Shown here: positions 15,406-24,177 of the stretch, piece after piece
Position numbering within the stretch: the stretch's first letter is position 1
Layout: each line of letters starts with the position of its first letter
Source of the DNA: an uncultured Erysipelotrichaceae bacterium
GTDB lineage: Bacteria > Bacillota_I > Bacilli_A > Erysipelotrichales > Erysipelotrichaceae
Length of the DNA: 32,854 bases
Reading direction: 5' to 3'
NCBI GenBank assembly: GCA_902761625.1
Contig: CACWLH010000024.1
Location: 1-32,854, forward strand
Program-made: the position numbers and the translations under genes
The notes under the pieces: model-generated
What the model was told of the DNA's origin: nothing
The model's database searches: none
What the model saw: the letters and a program-made list of their open reading frames with translations, nothing else

Positions 15406-16869
15406 TTATGAAAGTTTCAGACGTTCAAATTCTTCTTCTGGCGCACCCACCTGCTGAAGAGCCGCCTTCATTTTTTCGTCAAACGGTGTGCAGTCGGTTT
15501 CTTTGATAAGATTGTTTTCCTGATTTGGATCATTATTCAGATCAAACAGCTGATTGCCCATTTTGTCAGCGAGCATATAGATCATCGCCGGCATCTTCAT
15601 GACCGGCAGGCCGTTTGAGAAACGTCCCGGATTGGCAATCTCAACACTGCGCATCTGGACTTCGGAGAAATAGCCGCGGATGTTGGTGGGCATCATTGTG
15701 TATTCATAGACCTTCTGATCCTCATCACCCGTTTTCATATACACATACCGGCCGTCTGTCCAGCAGGTGAAACTGCCGTGAATACCGAACAGGACATGAT
15801 CTTTGGGCTGCTCTCTGCCTTCGAGAACCGCCTTGATTGATCTGCCGTCTGTTTCACCTAGCGCCGAAGAATCAAATCCATAAAGTTCCATCAGCGTCGG
15901 GGCAAGATCGACGGTTGAGCACAGATGATCGCACTCTCCTCCTTCTGCCAGCCCCGGCACATGGAGGAAGAACGGCAGATGAACCAGTTCATCATAGCAG
16001 GGCGGGAAATTCTTGCCGAGGTATTCATGTTCGCCAAGCAGGAAGCCATGGTCTGTGTTGACAATCAGAGCGGTATCCTTCCACATGTCATTCTCATCCA
16101 TGAAATCAAGAATCTTGCCCAGGCTTTCGTCGCACATGCTGATCAGAGCGGCGTATTCCTTATGGCAGTATTCCATGTCATCCTTGTATTTCTGCGGCAA
16201 TGAGCCGTAGCGCGGCCAGAAGAGTGTCTCATCTTCCGGAAGGCCGTACATCTTTCTGAATTTTTGCGGCACATAGAACGGCTCATGCGGATCAAACGCC
16301 TCAATCTGCACAAACCAGTTATCCAGATCCCGGTGCTCACCCAGGAAGTTCAGTCCTGCCTCAAAAGTTCTGACACTGGACATTTCCGCCTGTGTCTGCT
16401 GTCTGGTCCGGTTGCGGTAATGCTGAACAACCGAAATGCCCTGCTTGTTGAGCGGATGGGTATGCTCAGGCATGTCAGCGGGCACATCCCTTGCCACATA
16501 GCGGTCGCCTTCCTGTCCGCGGAAACCTTCCCATGAGGAGTAGCGGTTATGATATGTCGCGCCGCCATCCTCCCAATAGTGGGAGTGGTCCGTGATCAGA
16601 TGGGTATAGATTCCGTTTTTGGCAAGGATCTCATACACGGATCTGTCAAACGGTTCCAGCGGTCCCCAGCCGCGGTGAAGGAAGTTATACTTTCCGGTAT
16701 GAAGTTCTCTTCTTGCCGGCATGCAGGGAAGCGAGCCCGAGTAGAACTGATTAAACGTTGTGCAGTGTTCTCTCAGACGGTCGAAATTCGGTGTGCTGAC
16801 CCAGTCATTTCCATAGTTTGAAAGATATTTGCGGGTCAGTGTATCAAACATAACCATGATTGTTCTCAT
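15406..16869 (-). CDS. Cytosolic sulfatase (formylglycine-dependent, Cys type)
   Basis: 487 aa. The motif LPCMPARREL (Cys49-Met-Pro-Ala-Arg53) is the sulfatase C-x-P-x-R signature, in which the Cys becomes formylglycine. Asp9 in VMFDTLTRKYLSNYG and Asp273/His274 in NTDHGFLLGEHEYLGK are metal ligands of the alkaline phosphatase superfamily. There is no signal peptide, so it acts on an imported substrate. A Cys-type site in an anaerobe requires an anSME-type radical-SAM maturase, not present here. The start overlaps the stop of the upstream membrane protein gene by ATGA, so translation is coupled, and the operon begins with a PTS EIIC. This suggests desulfation of a sulfated sugar phosphate. 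A phosphonate monoester hydrolase-like activity cannot be excluded, since a single N-terminal Asp replaces the usual pair. Confidence 0.88.
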   Translation of the reverse strand: MRTIMVMFDTLTRKYLSNYGNDWVSTPNFDRLREHCTTFNQFYSGSLPCMPARRELHTGKYNFLHRGWGPLEPFDRSVYEILAKNGIYTHLITDHSHYWEDGGATYHNRYSSWEGFRGQEGDRYVARDVPADMPEHTHPLNKQGISVVQHYRNRTRQQTQAEMSSVRTFEAGLNFLGEHRDLDNWFVQIEAFDPHEPFYVPQKFRKMYGLPEDETLFWPRYGSLPQKYKDDMEYCHKEYAALISMCDESLGKILDFMDENDMWKDTALIVNTDHGFLLGEHEYLGKNFPPCYDELVHLPFFLHVPGLAEGGECDHLCSTVDLAPTLMELYGFDSSALGETDGRSIKAVLEGREQPKDHVLFGIHGSFTCWTDGRYVYMKTGDEDQKVYEYTMMPTNIRGYFSEVQMRSVEIANPGRFSNGLPVMKMPAMIYMLADKMGNQLFDLNNDPNQENNLIKETDCTPFDEKMKAALQQVGAPEEEFERLKLS

Positions 16870-17321
16870 GCTTTTTTTCTCCTTCCCTTGGAAGCGTCGT
16901 ACAGCTGCATGGTGACAGATCTTTCCGTCACAGGCGCATACAGTCTGATTGTTTCAGTTTTTGTTTCAACGTACAATGTCATGAATTTTGCGGAAACGCT
17001 GCGGATGTCTTTGAGCTCGATCAGTTTCAGACCGAGCAGTGCTTTATGATCGCCTGCGATCATCAGTCTCACATTCAGGAACCATACCATTGCGATGGTG
17101 ATGGCAACCAGGCATGCGGTGAACACATAGACCGAGCTGTCAATCGCCGCAAACAGCGACACCAGCGTCAGTCCGACTGTTCCGGAGATATTCAGCATGG
17201 AAAGCCAGTCGAATCTCAGCTTCACGCCTGTATCCTCATGATACAGTCTGAGAACGTTTTTCACCATGAGCACCCAGCTCACAACCAATAAGATTTTAAG
17301 ACCGATGATCAGCAGGTTCAT
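16866..17321 (-). CDS. Small membrane protein of unknown function in the PTS-sulfatase operon
   Basis: 151 aa. Three membrane segments are visible, at about residues 3-20, 44-61 and 67-87. A basic/beta-rich cytosolic tail of about 60 residues follows, containing LIELKDIRSVSAKFMTLYVET and a Lys/Arg-rich end; its pattern is loosely like bacterial PH domains, but I do not recognise a family. AAAGGAAG precedes the ATG at 17321. The gene lies 20 bases after the EIIC gene and overlaps the sulfatase by 4 bases, so the three are cotranscribed. A role linked to the transporter, for example as an accessory or regulatory subunit, is inferred from position only. Confidence 0.85.
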   Translation of the reverse strand: MNLLIIGLKILLVVSWVLMVKNVLRLYHEDTGVKLRFDWLSMLNISGTVGLTLVSLFAAIDSSVYVFTACLVAITIAMVWFLNVRLMIAGDHKALLGLKLIELKDIRSVSAKFMTLYVETKTETIRLYAPVTERSVTMQLYDASKGRRKKA

Positions 17322-17341
17322 AGTTTTCTTCCTTTATTCTA

Positions 17342-18619
17342 TCAGTTTGCGGAAGCGTCTGCCTGTTCCTGGGCAAGAAGCTTTCTGTCGTACTTTCTGA
17401 TTGCCGGAATCATGATCAGTACACACAATACCGCGTTGACAAGGTAAACGAGGATTGCGCGGAAGTCCATTGTCTGTAAGAAGACCTTGATGATTGCCGG
17501 AACGGTGAACGGTACATCAACATACGGAATGTTCATGAGTCCCCACTTGCAGGCCAGGAACGGAATCGCACCGTTGAGCGCGAAGACGATCAGGTAAGGA
17601 ACGAAGATGTCGAAGTTCAGGATCAGCGGCAGACCGAATGTGGTCGGCTCACCGATATTGAACAGCGCCGGTGCCAGGGAAACCTTGGAAACCGCCTTGA
17701 GCTGCTCGGACTTGGCGACAAGAATGACCGCGATGACAATGAAGAGAATACCCTGTGTTGTCCAGTTCTGGAATGCGGTGTTGAAGATGAAGGTCGGCTT
17801 GCCGCCGGCTGCGACTGCTTCAGCGTTGGCAACGAAGTTCTGAGCCAGAACAACATTGACGACCGCACCGGCGATGTTGTTGCCGTGCAGACCGAAGAAC
17901 CAGAGAATACGGACGAGAATGCAGTAGATCAGAACAGCGGTCAGGGAATCGGTTGCGCTGAACAGCGGAGCAAACAGACCGTTGACGAATGCGCCGAGAG
18001 TTGTATTGAAATGAGCGAAAATCAGCTTGACTGCGAAGACAACTGCGACAGTGCCGACGGAGGAGAACATTTCTTCCAGCTGATTGGAGATGAACGGAGG
18101 AACGGAATCAGGCATCCTGATTTTGATACCGTGCTTCTTGAACCAGATATTCAGCTCAGGTACGCAATAGCCGATGATCAGAGCAGCCATCATACCCTTG
18201 GCACCCCAGAAACCGATGTCAAGGCCACCGCCTTCGAGGAATGCGCACTGCATGCAGATATAAGAGAATACTGCGAGGACCATGTTGTTGACGATCGGTG
18301 CATTATCATGTTTGCACACAGCGTGAACCATACCGATTACGATATAGAAACCTGCTGCGTTGAGACCGATCTGATAGCCCATGTTGAGCCATGCCTGGTT
18401 GGCAGCTGCGAAAGCTCTCCAGGCGTCAACGATACCGCCGGAAGCGGTTGCGGGGAACGGAGGGATCATCAGCAGCATGAAGATGGAACCGATCATGGTT
18501 GCGTTCATACATGCGACGACACCTTCCTGCATGCACTTGACAAATTTGAGGTTGGTAAATGCGGAGATGGCCGGCATCAGTTTTTCCTGTACCCAGTTGT
18601 TTATGGATTCGCTTTTCAT
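17342..18619 (-). CDS. PTS sugar transporter subunit IIC (cellobiose/lactose-type family)
   Basis: 425 aa from the ATG at 18619, which has GAAAGGGG upstream; a longer frame starts over the promoter. About ten hydrophobic helices are present. Features of the lactose/cellobiose EIIC family include the N-terminal NWVQEKLMPAISAF, LFWFFG-type stretch ILWFFGLHGNNI, and FNIGEPTTFGLPLILN, which carries the conserved Glu that binds sugar. EIIC is the membrane channel that moves the sugar during phosphorylation. No EIIA or EIIB is in the operon, so these must come from elsewhere. It heads an operon with a membrane protein and a sulfatase, and is divergent from an RpiR regulator, pointing to a sulfated sugar or glycan fragment as substrate. 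Confidence 0.92.
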   Translation of the reverse strand: MKSESINNWVQEKLMPAISAFTNLKFVKCMQEGVVACMNATMIGSIFMLLMIPPFPATASGGIVDAWRAFAAANQAWLNMGYQIGLNAAGFYIVIGMVHAVCKHDNAPIVNNMVLAVFSYICMQCAFLEGGGLDIGFWGAKGMMAALIIGYCVPELNIWFKKHGIKIRMPDSVPPFISNQLEEMFSSVGTVAVVFAVKLIFAHFNTTLGAFVNGLFAPLFSATDSLTAVLIYCILVRILWFFGLHGNNIAGAVVNVVLAQNFVANAEAVAAGGKPTFIFNTAFQNWTTQGILFIVIAVILVAKSEQLKAVSKVSLAPALFNIGEPTTFGLPLILNFDIFVPYLIVFALNGAIPFLACKWGLMNIPYVDVPFTVPAIIKVFLQTMDFRAILVYLVNAVLCVLIMIPAIRKYDRKLLAQEQADASAN

Positions 18620-18664
18620 TGAATACCCCTTTCCTCTCTTTCGTGAGAATTCATCCACAGCTGC

Positions 18665-18693
18665 AGTATAATACGCTGTGTTCAGTTTTGCAA
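18665..18693 (-). promoter_or_regulatory. Predicted promoter of the PTS-sulfatase operon with operator-like half sites
   Basis: On the minus strand -35 TTGCAA, 17-base spacer and -10 TATACT, 46 bases before the EIIC start. The spacer and -35 overlap GTGTT-N9-AACAC (18678-18696), a looser copy of the TGTTCA/TGAACA palindrome found at 18754-18769. Repressor binding here would block the -35. Confidence 0.65.
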
Positions 18694-18753
18694 CACCAAA
18701 GCAGAAGAAAATGATCATTTTTGAACAATTTAGCGAATTCAGATCATTTTATG

Positions 18754-18769
18754 TGTTCAATTTTGAACA
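18754..18769. promoter_or_regulatory. Palindrome TGTTCA-N4-TGAACA, candidate RpiR operator
   Basis: A perfect 6-bp inverted repeat with a 4-base spacer in the divergent region between EIIC and the regulator. Further TGAACA half sites occur nearby (18722-18727). Its geometry equals that of the palindrome next to the other RpiR gene (7442-7457). Assignment to the adjacent RpiR protein is inference from position. Confidence 0.55.
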
Positions 18770-18836
18770 TTTGTTCTGTTTTTGATCTTTTTTTGCAGAT
18801 TTGATTTATGATTAATACATCAAACAGGTGAATCAT

Positions 18837-19592
18837 ATGTCAATTCTTGAAAACATCCGGGCATTGCTGCCTGACTTTTCCAAAAATGAGCGCAGACTCG
18901 CAGACCATGTTCTGAACTACCCTCTTGATCTGCAGAGATACAATGCAATGAACATCGCCGAAACATGCAATGTGTCGCGCAGCGCGGTGATCCGCTTCTG
19001 CCAGAAACTCGGTTTTACCGGATACGCGGATTTTCAAAGGGCAGTCCTGAGCGAACTGGAAAATGCGCCGCCTCAGACCATATCAGGCGGCAGCTGCGCG
19101 CTGGATATTTACAGATCATGTCTGATGGAGCTGCAGGAGAAAGCGGACATGAACACAATCGCCGCAGTCAGCGATCTCATCGTTCATTCAAAGCGCGTTC
19201 TCTGTTATGGCATTGACCATTCCGGCTACTCTGCCCGGCAGATGGCTTTCCGGCTCTTACGCAGCCGGATTGATGCGAGCTTTGTCGGTGTATCAAGCGA
19301 ATTCACTCCCTTTTCCAATGTCTTCGGTCCCGGCGACACGGTCATCGTCTTCTCCATTTCAGGACAGAAAACACTGGCGGAAGATCTGGAGCGCTTCCGT
19401 TCGCGGCGAGTCGGTGTGATCCTGTTCACAATGAACACCAACGCTTCCATCAAATCACTGGCTGATCATGTGATTCTATTGCCCAGCGCCGCCCATTCCA
19501 ACAGCCCGCACCTGCTTGATGATATGATCTGTTTCCTGTATGGCATTGAGCTTGTTATTGAAGGCATTCACAAAAAACTGAAATCCGACTGA
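18837..19592 (+). CDS. MurR/RpiR family transcriptional regulator of the PTS-sulfatase operon
   Basis: 251 aa from the ATG at 18837; AGGTGA stands 6 bases upstream and itself contains an in-frame GTG (18828) that I do not use. The helix-turn-helix region (about 35-75) reads MNIAETCNVSRSAVIRFCQK followed by LGFTGYADFQ. The SIS domain (about 95-240) includes VLCYGIDHSGYSARQMAFRL and IVFSISGQKTLAED, whose Ser/Thr loops hold a sugar phosphate in this family. It is divergent from the EIIC gene and most likely senses the phosphorylated product of the transporter. It shares length and layout with the regulator at 7546-8301, but they differ clearly in sequence. Confidence 0.93.
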   Translation: MSILENIRALLPDFSKNERRLADHVLNYPLDLQRYNAMNIAETCNVSRSAVIRFCQKLGFTGYADFQRAVLSELENAPPQTISGGSCALDIYRSCLMELQEKADMNTIAAVSDLIVHSKRVLCYGIDHSGYSARQMAFRLLRSRIDASFVGVSSEFTPFSNVFGPGDTVIVFSISGQKTLAEDLERFRSRRVGVILFTMNTNASIKSLADHVILLPSAAHSNSPHLLDDMICFLYGIELVIEGIHKKLKSD

Positions 19593-19613
19593 ATCTGACT
19601 GAACATATCGAAC

Positions 19614-19659
19614 GAAAAAAGATGGCATGTCCGTTATTGCGGGCTGTGCCATCTTTTCA
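19614..19659. terminator. Bidirectional terminator between rpiR-type gene and oxidoreductase
   Basis: AAAAAAGATGGCA and TGCCATCTTTTC enclose a second short stem (TCCG / CGGG region). It serves the plus-strand regulator and the minus-strand oxidoreductase ending at 19692. Confidence 0.8.
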
Positions 19660-19691
19660 TGTTCTTTGAGAATCAGATGATTCTTACGGTC

Positions 19692-22502
19692 TTATTTCTT
19701 TTTGCGGATGATATTGATGCCGTCTTTGAGCGCATTGGCCGCGATCTTTGCGCCGCGCACTGCCGCGTAAGCACCGACATAGCCGAACTTGTCCTCGCAT
19801 CTGACCATCTTCGATGCGCCGGGCAGATCTCTTTCCAGATGGATCGCATCAAATTCGCATCTCGTTGTGCAAAGACCGCAGCCGATGCAGCGGTTCAGAT
19901 CAACGACAGAACGTCCGCAGGAGAGGCATCTGGAAGCCTCTGTCTTCACCTGCTGTTCGGTGAACGGCAGTCTGTTGTCGGAGAAGGAAGTTCTCGGATT
20001 CACTTTGACATGGCCCGGAACCTGTCTGCCGGCATTGTCATAACCGTGGATGACAACCTCATCCTTGTTGAGTTCAATAAACTGTCTGAGATCTCTTGCG
20101 ATGGTCAGGGTATGTCCCTTATGCACGGATCTGTGCATGGACTCGCAGCCCTGTCTGCCATCGGCAATCGCATCGATCGCAAACTTCGCACCATGGGCGA
20201 TATCTCCGCCGGTGAAGATATCCTTTTCGCCGGTCGCGAATGTGATGGGATCATGACGGACGGTTCCGTTGGGGTTGAGTTCAACGGCTGTGCCCTTGAG
20301 CAGATCTCCCCATACTGCGGACTGTCCGATTGCCATCAGGACATTTTCCGCATCGACGGTGATTGTCTCATTCTCATCATATTCCGGAGCGAATCTGTGG
20401 TTCTCATCATAGACGCGGGTGCACTTCTTGAAGACAACCGCTTTTGCCTTGCCGTTTTCGGTGAGGATTTCCTTCGGTCCCCAGCCATTGAGGATTTCAA
20501 TGCCTTCCGCCTTTGCCTCATCGACTTCATCGCGGGCAGCGGGCATCTCATCAGAGCCTTCCAGGCACAGCATGGTGACTTTGCCGTCTGTTGTGCGGAT
20601 TGCCGTACGGGCAACGTCAACCGCGACATTGCCGCCGCCGACCACAACCACATCGCCACTCAGGCGCAGCTCATGGTTGAGGGAAACCTTCTTGAGGAAG
20701 GAGACACCGGATTCAACGCCTTCGGCATCTTCACCGGGCACATTAGCCTTGCGGCCGCCCTGAAGACCGATGGCCAGGTAGAATGCCTTGTAGCCCTGCT
20801 CACGCAGTTCGGGGATGGTGACATCCTTGCCGATTTCAACGCCGCATCTGAATTCAACGCCCATTTCTTTCAGCACATCGATTTCTGCTTCCAGAACATC
20901 CTTTTCCAGACGGAAGGAAGGAATACCAAGGGTTAACATTCCGCCGGGTTTTTCCTCTTTTTCGAAGACAGTGACATCATAGCCTTTGGAACGCAGATAA
21001 TAAGCGGCGCTCATGCCGGCAGGACCGGCACCGATGACTGCCATCTTATAGTCTGCACCCCACATCTTGCCCTCATCATTTTCACAGACGGGGATGTAGC
21101 GGTTTTCAGCCTTGAGTTCCTGGGCAGCGATGAACTTCTTGATTTCATCAATGGCGATCGGATCATCGATCATGCCGCGTGTGCAGGCGTCTTCACATCT
21201 GCGGTTGCAGATGGCGCCGCATACTGCCGGGAACGGGTTGTCCTGCTTGATCAGCTTCAGGGCATCCATGTAACGGCCTTCTTTAGCCATCTTCACATAG
21301 CCCTGTACAGCCAGGTGAGCCGGACATGCGGTCTTGCATGGTGCGGTTCCTGTGTCATAGCAGTTGATCTTCGCATCTTCGCGGTAGTTGACATTCCACT
21401 TGTGCGGTCCCCATGCCTTTCCATCCGGCAGTTCGCTCAGCGGATATTCCACTTCGCCATGGACTGTGCAGAGCTTCTGGCCGAGTTTCGCAGCGCCGAC
21501 CGGGCAGACTTCCACGCACTTGCCGCAGGCTACGCACTTTTCCGCTTCGACATGGGCACGGTATGCGCTTCTGGACATGTTGGGAGTGTTGTAAAGCTGG
21601 GAAGTACGGATCGCGTTGCATACGCCGGGTGCGCAGTTGCAGATACCGACAATCTTGTTTTCACCGTCAATGTTAGTAATCTGATGAACAAAGCCATGAC
21701 GTTCCGCACGCTCAAAGATTTCAAGAGCTTCCTCATAGGAGATATAGCGTCCCATGCCGCGGTCCACGCAGTATTCAGCCATGTCGCCGACACCGACGCA
21801 GAATTCACCGTTGACTTCGCCGCTTCCCTCGCCGCGCATTTCCTGCTGTTTGCGGCAGGTGCACTGGCCGACGGAATACTTGTCATACTTGCTTAACCAG
21901 TGGGAGATATGTTCCACCGGAACGGATGTGTTCTCATGTTCAATCGCCTTTTCAACCGGGATGACATGCATGCCGACGCCATCGCCGCCGAGCGGAATCA
22001 TCGGGGTGACGCCTTCCAGAGGCATCTGTGTCATCAGGTTGAAGAATGTGGCAATCTCGGGATGCTCATCGGTGAGCTTGTCATTCATCATCATGAACTC
22101 GGCAGAGCCGGGCACGAAGATCGGCACATTGTACTGCTTGTGATGATCCTCATTCTCACGGTTCATTTCAAGAACGCCGACCCATAACAGATGATCAACC
22201 ATCTTCTTTGTCTCTTCGACACTCATCTGGTTCATCTCCGCGAGCTTTTCAAGGTCATAGCTCACACGGGTCTTCTTGAAGTTGAGAAGGAACTTTGCCT
22301 CCTCCTTGGTCAGAACCGCATCCAGAGCCCAATACTCCGGATCATCGGTTTTCATGGTATTTGTGTATTTCACAAGATACCGGTCGGTGATCATTGTACC
22401 GAGCTTCAGAATCAGTTTTTCCTTTTCAGGATCGGCTGCCTTGTAGTCAGCAGCCTGTCTGAAATCACGGTCGTTGACCATCCGGTTCAGCTGGTCTTTC
22501 AT
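19692..22502 (-). CDS. Multidomain Fe-S/FAD/NAD(P) oxidoreductase (GltD-like core)
   Basis: 936 aa from the ATG at 22502, since GGAGG stands 8 bases upstream; the ATG at 22517 has no site. Residues 1-315 are a separate domain with its own Cys groups (GQCTCRKQQ, CNCAPGVCN) of unclear type. A ferredoxin motif follows (CVACGKCVEVCPVG, 323-335). Next comes the GltD-like Fe-S helical domain (CPAHLAVQGY ... CGAICNRRCEDAC, 393-440), the FAD motif AVIGAGPAGMSAA (488-500) and the NAD(P) motif VVVVGGGNVAVDVA (618-631). A C-terminal ferredoxin has CLSCGRS and CIGCGLCTTRCEFDA. Such enzymes pass electrons between NAD(P)H, flavin and ferredoxin or a partner enzyme. The partner is probably the flavoprotein encoded 23 bases upstream. 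The overall reaction is unknown. Confidence 0.88.
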   Translation of the reverse strand: MKDQLNRMVNDRDFRQAADYKAADPEKEKLILKLGTMITDRYLVKYTNTMKTDDPEYWALDAVLTKEEAKFLLNFKKTRVSYDLEKLAEMNQMSVEETKKMVDHLLWVGVLEMNRENEDHHKQYNVPIFVPGSAEFMMMNDKLTDEHPEIATFFNLMTQMPLEGVTPMIPLGGDGVGMHVIPVEKAIEHENTSVPVEHISHWLSKYDKYSVGQCTCRKQQEMRGEGSGEVNGEFCVGVGDMAEYCVDRGMGRYISYEEALEIFERAERHGFVHQITNIDGENKIVGICNCAPGVCNAIRTSQLYNTPNMSRSAYRAHVEAEKCVACGKCVEVCPVGAAKLGQKLCTVHGEVEYPLSELPDGKAWGPHKWNVNYREDAKINCYDTGTAPCKTACPAHLAVQGYVKMAKEGRYMDALKLIKQDNPFPAVCGAICNRRCEDACTRGMIDDPIAIDEIKKFIAAQELKAENRYIPVCENDEGKMWGADYKMAVIGAGPAGMSAAYYLRSKGYDVTVFEKEEKPGGMLTLGIPSFRLEKDVLEAEIDVLKEMGVEFRCGVEIGKDVTIPELREQGYKAFYLAIGLQGGRKANVPGEDAEGVESGVSFLKKVSLNHELRLSGDVVVVGGGNVAVDVARTAIRTTDGKVTMLCLEGSDEMPAARDEVDEAKAEGIEILNGWGPKEILTENGKAKAVVFKKCTRVYDENHRFAPEYDENETITVDAENVLMAIGQSAVWGDLLKGTAVELNPNGTVRHDPITFATGEKDIFTGGDIAHGAKFAIDAIADGRQGCESMHRSVHKGHTLTIARDLRQFIELNKDEVVIHGYDNAGRQVPGHVKVNPRTSFSDNRLPFTEQQVKTEASRCLSCGRSVVDLNRCIGCGLCTTRCEFDAIHLERDLPGASKMVRCEDKFGYVGAYAAVRGAKIAANALKDGINIIRKKK

Positions 22503-22525
22503 TAATGTGTCCTCCATTCAAGTGA

Positions 22526-23938
22526 TCAGAAGAATCTTCCGATCAGGTCTCTCGAAGCGGCGCAGGTGTCTTCCATATCACCGAAGCTGATGATTTCACC
22601 GGCATAGTAGGTGTTCTGCTTTCCCTGCATCTCTTCCAGTCTGTCATACCATCCGGCTGCGTAGTCTTCCGGGGAAACATGCGGGCAATAATATGTTTCC
22701 TGCTCATACAGACGTTCCTTCACTTTGAAGCCGCATAAGCGCATGTCATCGAGCATGGCATTGATGGTATAGTCATAATCCGCATCCTTGGATCCCATAT
22801 GGTTTCTCAGCGCATAGACAACGCACGGGCAGTCGCCGCCGAGATCTTCCCAGCGGTGGTAGTAAACCATTGCATGGCCGAGTCTTTCCGGAACCATATT
22901 GTCAAAGATGTATCCGCTGATGGTCGGTCCTTCATTCTTTTCAAATGTTGCGATGAAGTCGACATACTTCTCATGGATGATCTTCGAGAACAGTTCCTTC
23001 TCCTCTTCACGGGCATCCGCATAGTTTGCGAACCAGTCAAGCGGTGTGGTGACGATCAGCTTGTCGAATTCCTCGACTCTTTCGCCGTTTGCATCTTTGA
23101 GTGTAACCTTGATGGTTCCCTCTTCGCCTTCCGCCGGTCTTTCAACCTTGACAACCTCTGTGTTCAGGATTGCCGGGTTGAGCAGCTTTTTGTTGGCTGC
23201 CTCATAGATGGACTGGGTTCCGTCCTTCCATGTCCAGAGGCGCATATTCACGAATTCAATCGCTGTGGTTGTATCCAGATACTTCATGACATAGGCAGCC
23301 GGAATCTCATCAAAGAAACCATAGCCGAAGGAAGTATACGGGCCGATCCAGATCTTCATGACTTCCTCAACGCCGTTGAGTTTGCAGAACTCGCTGAACG
23401 GAAGCGCAAGATCTTTCAGATTCGGGTTGACGCCTTCAATCTGCAGCAATGCATCATCCAGTCCCTTGGAGAGTCCCTGGTATCTTCCCTGGGCAATTCC
23501 GCGGTGTCCGTAGCAGTCATATCCCTTGTATTTGGTGTTCATGATCTCAACCAGTTTCTTCATCTGCTGCTTGAGCTTGATCAGATCCTTTGTCTTTTTC
23601 AAAGACGGATTCTTCTTGATGTCAAAAGGATAGATTTCCTGACCGCTGGAATCGCGGTACATACGTCTCATGTTCGGTCCGTCATAGTGTCCGACGCCGC
23701 CGAATTTTTCAACCTCATGGACTGCGTGATAAGTAATCGCGCCCATGATCGCTCCGGTTTCAAAACTGCGCTCTTCGCCGTTGACCATGATCTTCGGGGA
23801 ATAACTCTTTCCGCCGACCTTGTTCAGCTTTTCGTAGATACGATAGTTTCTGTATCCCTTGAACTGCAGGTACATGGCCGCAGAAATACCCGCGGGTCCG
23901 CCTCCGATAATACAGATCCGCTCATCAATATTTGTCAT
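22526..23938 (-). CDS. FAD-dependent amine-oxidase-like flavoprotein
   Basis: 470 aa. RICIIGGGPAGISAAMYLQF (8-27) is the FAD dinucleotide-binding motif, followed by EKLNKVGGKSYSP, the GG doublet typical of the amine oxidase/phytoene desaturase group. The C-terminus YYAGEIISFGDMEDTCAASRDLI matches the second FAD-binding motif of that group. No signal peptide is seen. In anaerobes members of this fold often act as desaturases, isomerases or reductases rather than oxygen-using oxidases. The gene is first in an operon with the 936-aa Fe-S oxidoreductase, which could supply or remove electrons. The ribosome site GGAG is rather far (about 11 bases) from the ATG. Substrate unknown. Confidence 0.85.
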   Translation of the reverse strand: MTNIDERICIIGGGPAGISAAMYLQFKGYRNYRIYEKLNKVGGKSYSPKIMVNGEERSFETGAIMGAITYHAVHEVEKFGGVGHYDGPNMRRMYRDSSGQEIYPFDIKKNPSLKKTKDLIKLKQQMKKLVEIMNTKYKGYDCYGHRGIAQGRYQGLSKGLDDALLQIEGVNPNLKDLALPFSEFCKLNGVEEVMKIWIGPYTSFGYGFFDEIPAAYVMKYLDTTTAIEFVNMRLWTWKDGTQSIYEAANKKLLNPAILNTEVVKVERPAEGEEGTIKVTLKDANGERVEEFDKLIVTTPLDWFANYADAREEEKELFSKIIHEKYVDFIATFEKNEGPTISGYIFDNMVPERLGHAMVYYHRWEDLGGDCPCVVYALRNHMGSKDADYDYTINAMLDDMRLCGFKVKERLYEQETYYCPHVSPEDYAAGWYDRLEEMQGKQNTYYAGEIISFGDMEDTCAASRDLIGRFF

Positions 23939-24177
23939 TATGTTTCAGTCTCCTTCCTAAACTGTGAGCATAAACTATAGTATATTTTACTACCTGATAA
24001 TCATCTGTGACCACCGATTATTAATTATTTCACAAAAAACCGGTCTGCCCGTAAGCTTCGGTACGGAAGAAATCATACATATTGAAAGAGTGTCTGATTC
24101 GCATTCACATGGCAGAAATTTCCTTCTGATAAAAATAAGGAGAATGCCGGATTTCACCGACAATCACTGAAGCAAAC
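23939..24177. other. Intergenic region without a recognisable gene
   Basis: An AT-rich region upstream of the flavoprotein operon. On the minus strand TATACT near 23980 could be its -10, but no good -35 is present. A 68-codon plus-strand frame has no ribosome site and no recognisable protein. I see no structured RNA. Confidence 0.5.

Noticed and set aside
19659..20936. 425-codon plus-strand frame
   Set aside because: Antisense to the Fe-S/FAD oxidoreductase, whose FAD, NAD(P) and ferredoxin motifs are unmistakable; no ribosome site.
22799..23980. 393-codon plus-strand frame
   Set aside because: Mirror of the amine-oxidase-like flavoprotein gene, a result of its codon bias.
23964..24170. 68-codon plus-strand frame in the gap
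   Set aside because: No ribosome site and an AT-rich, low-quality translation; reported only as part of the intergenic region.
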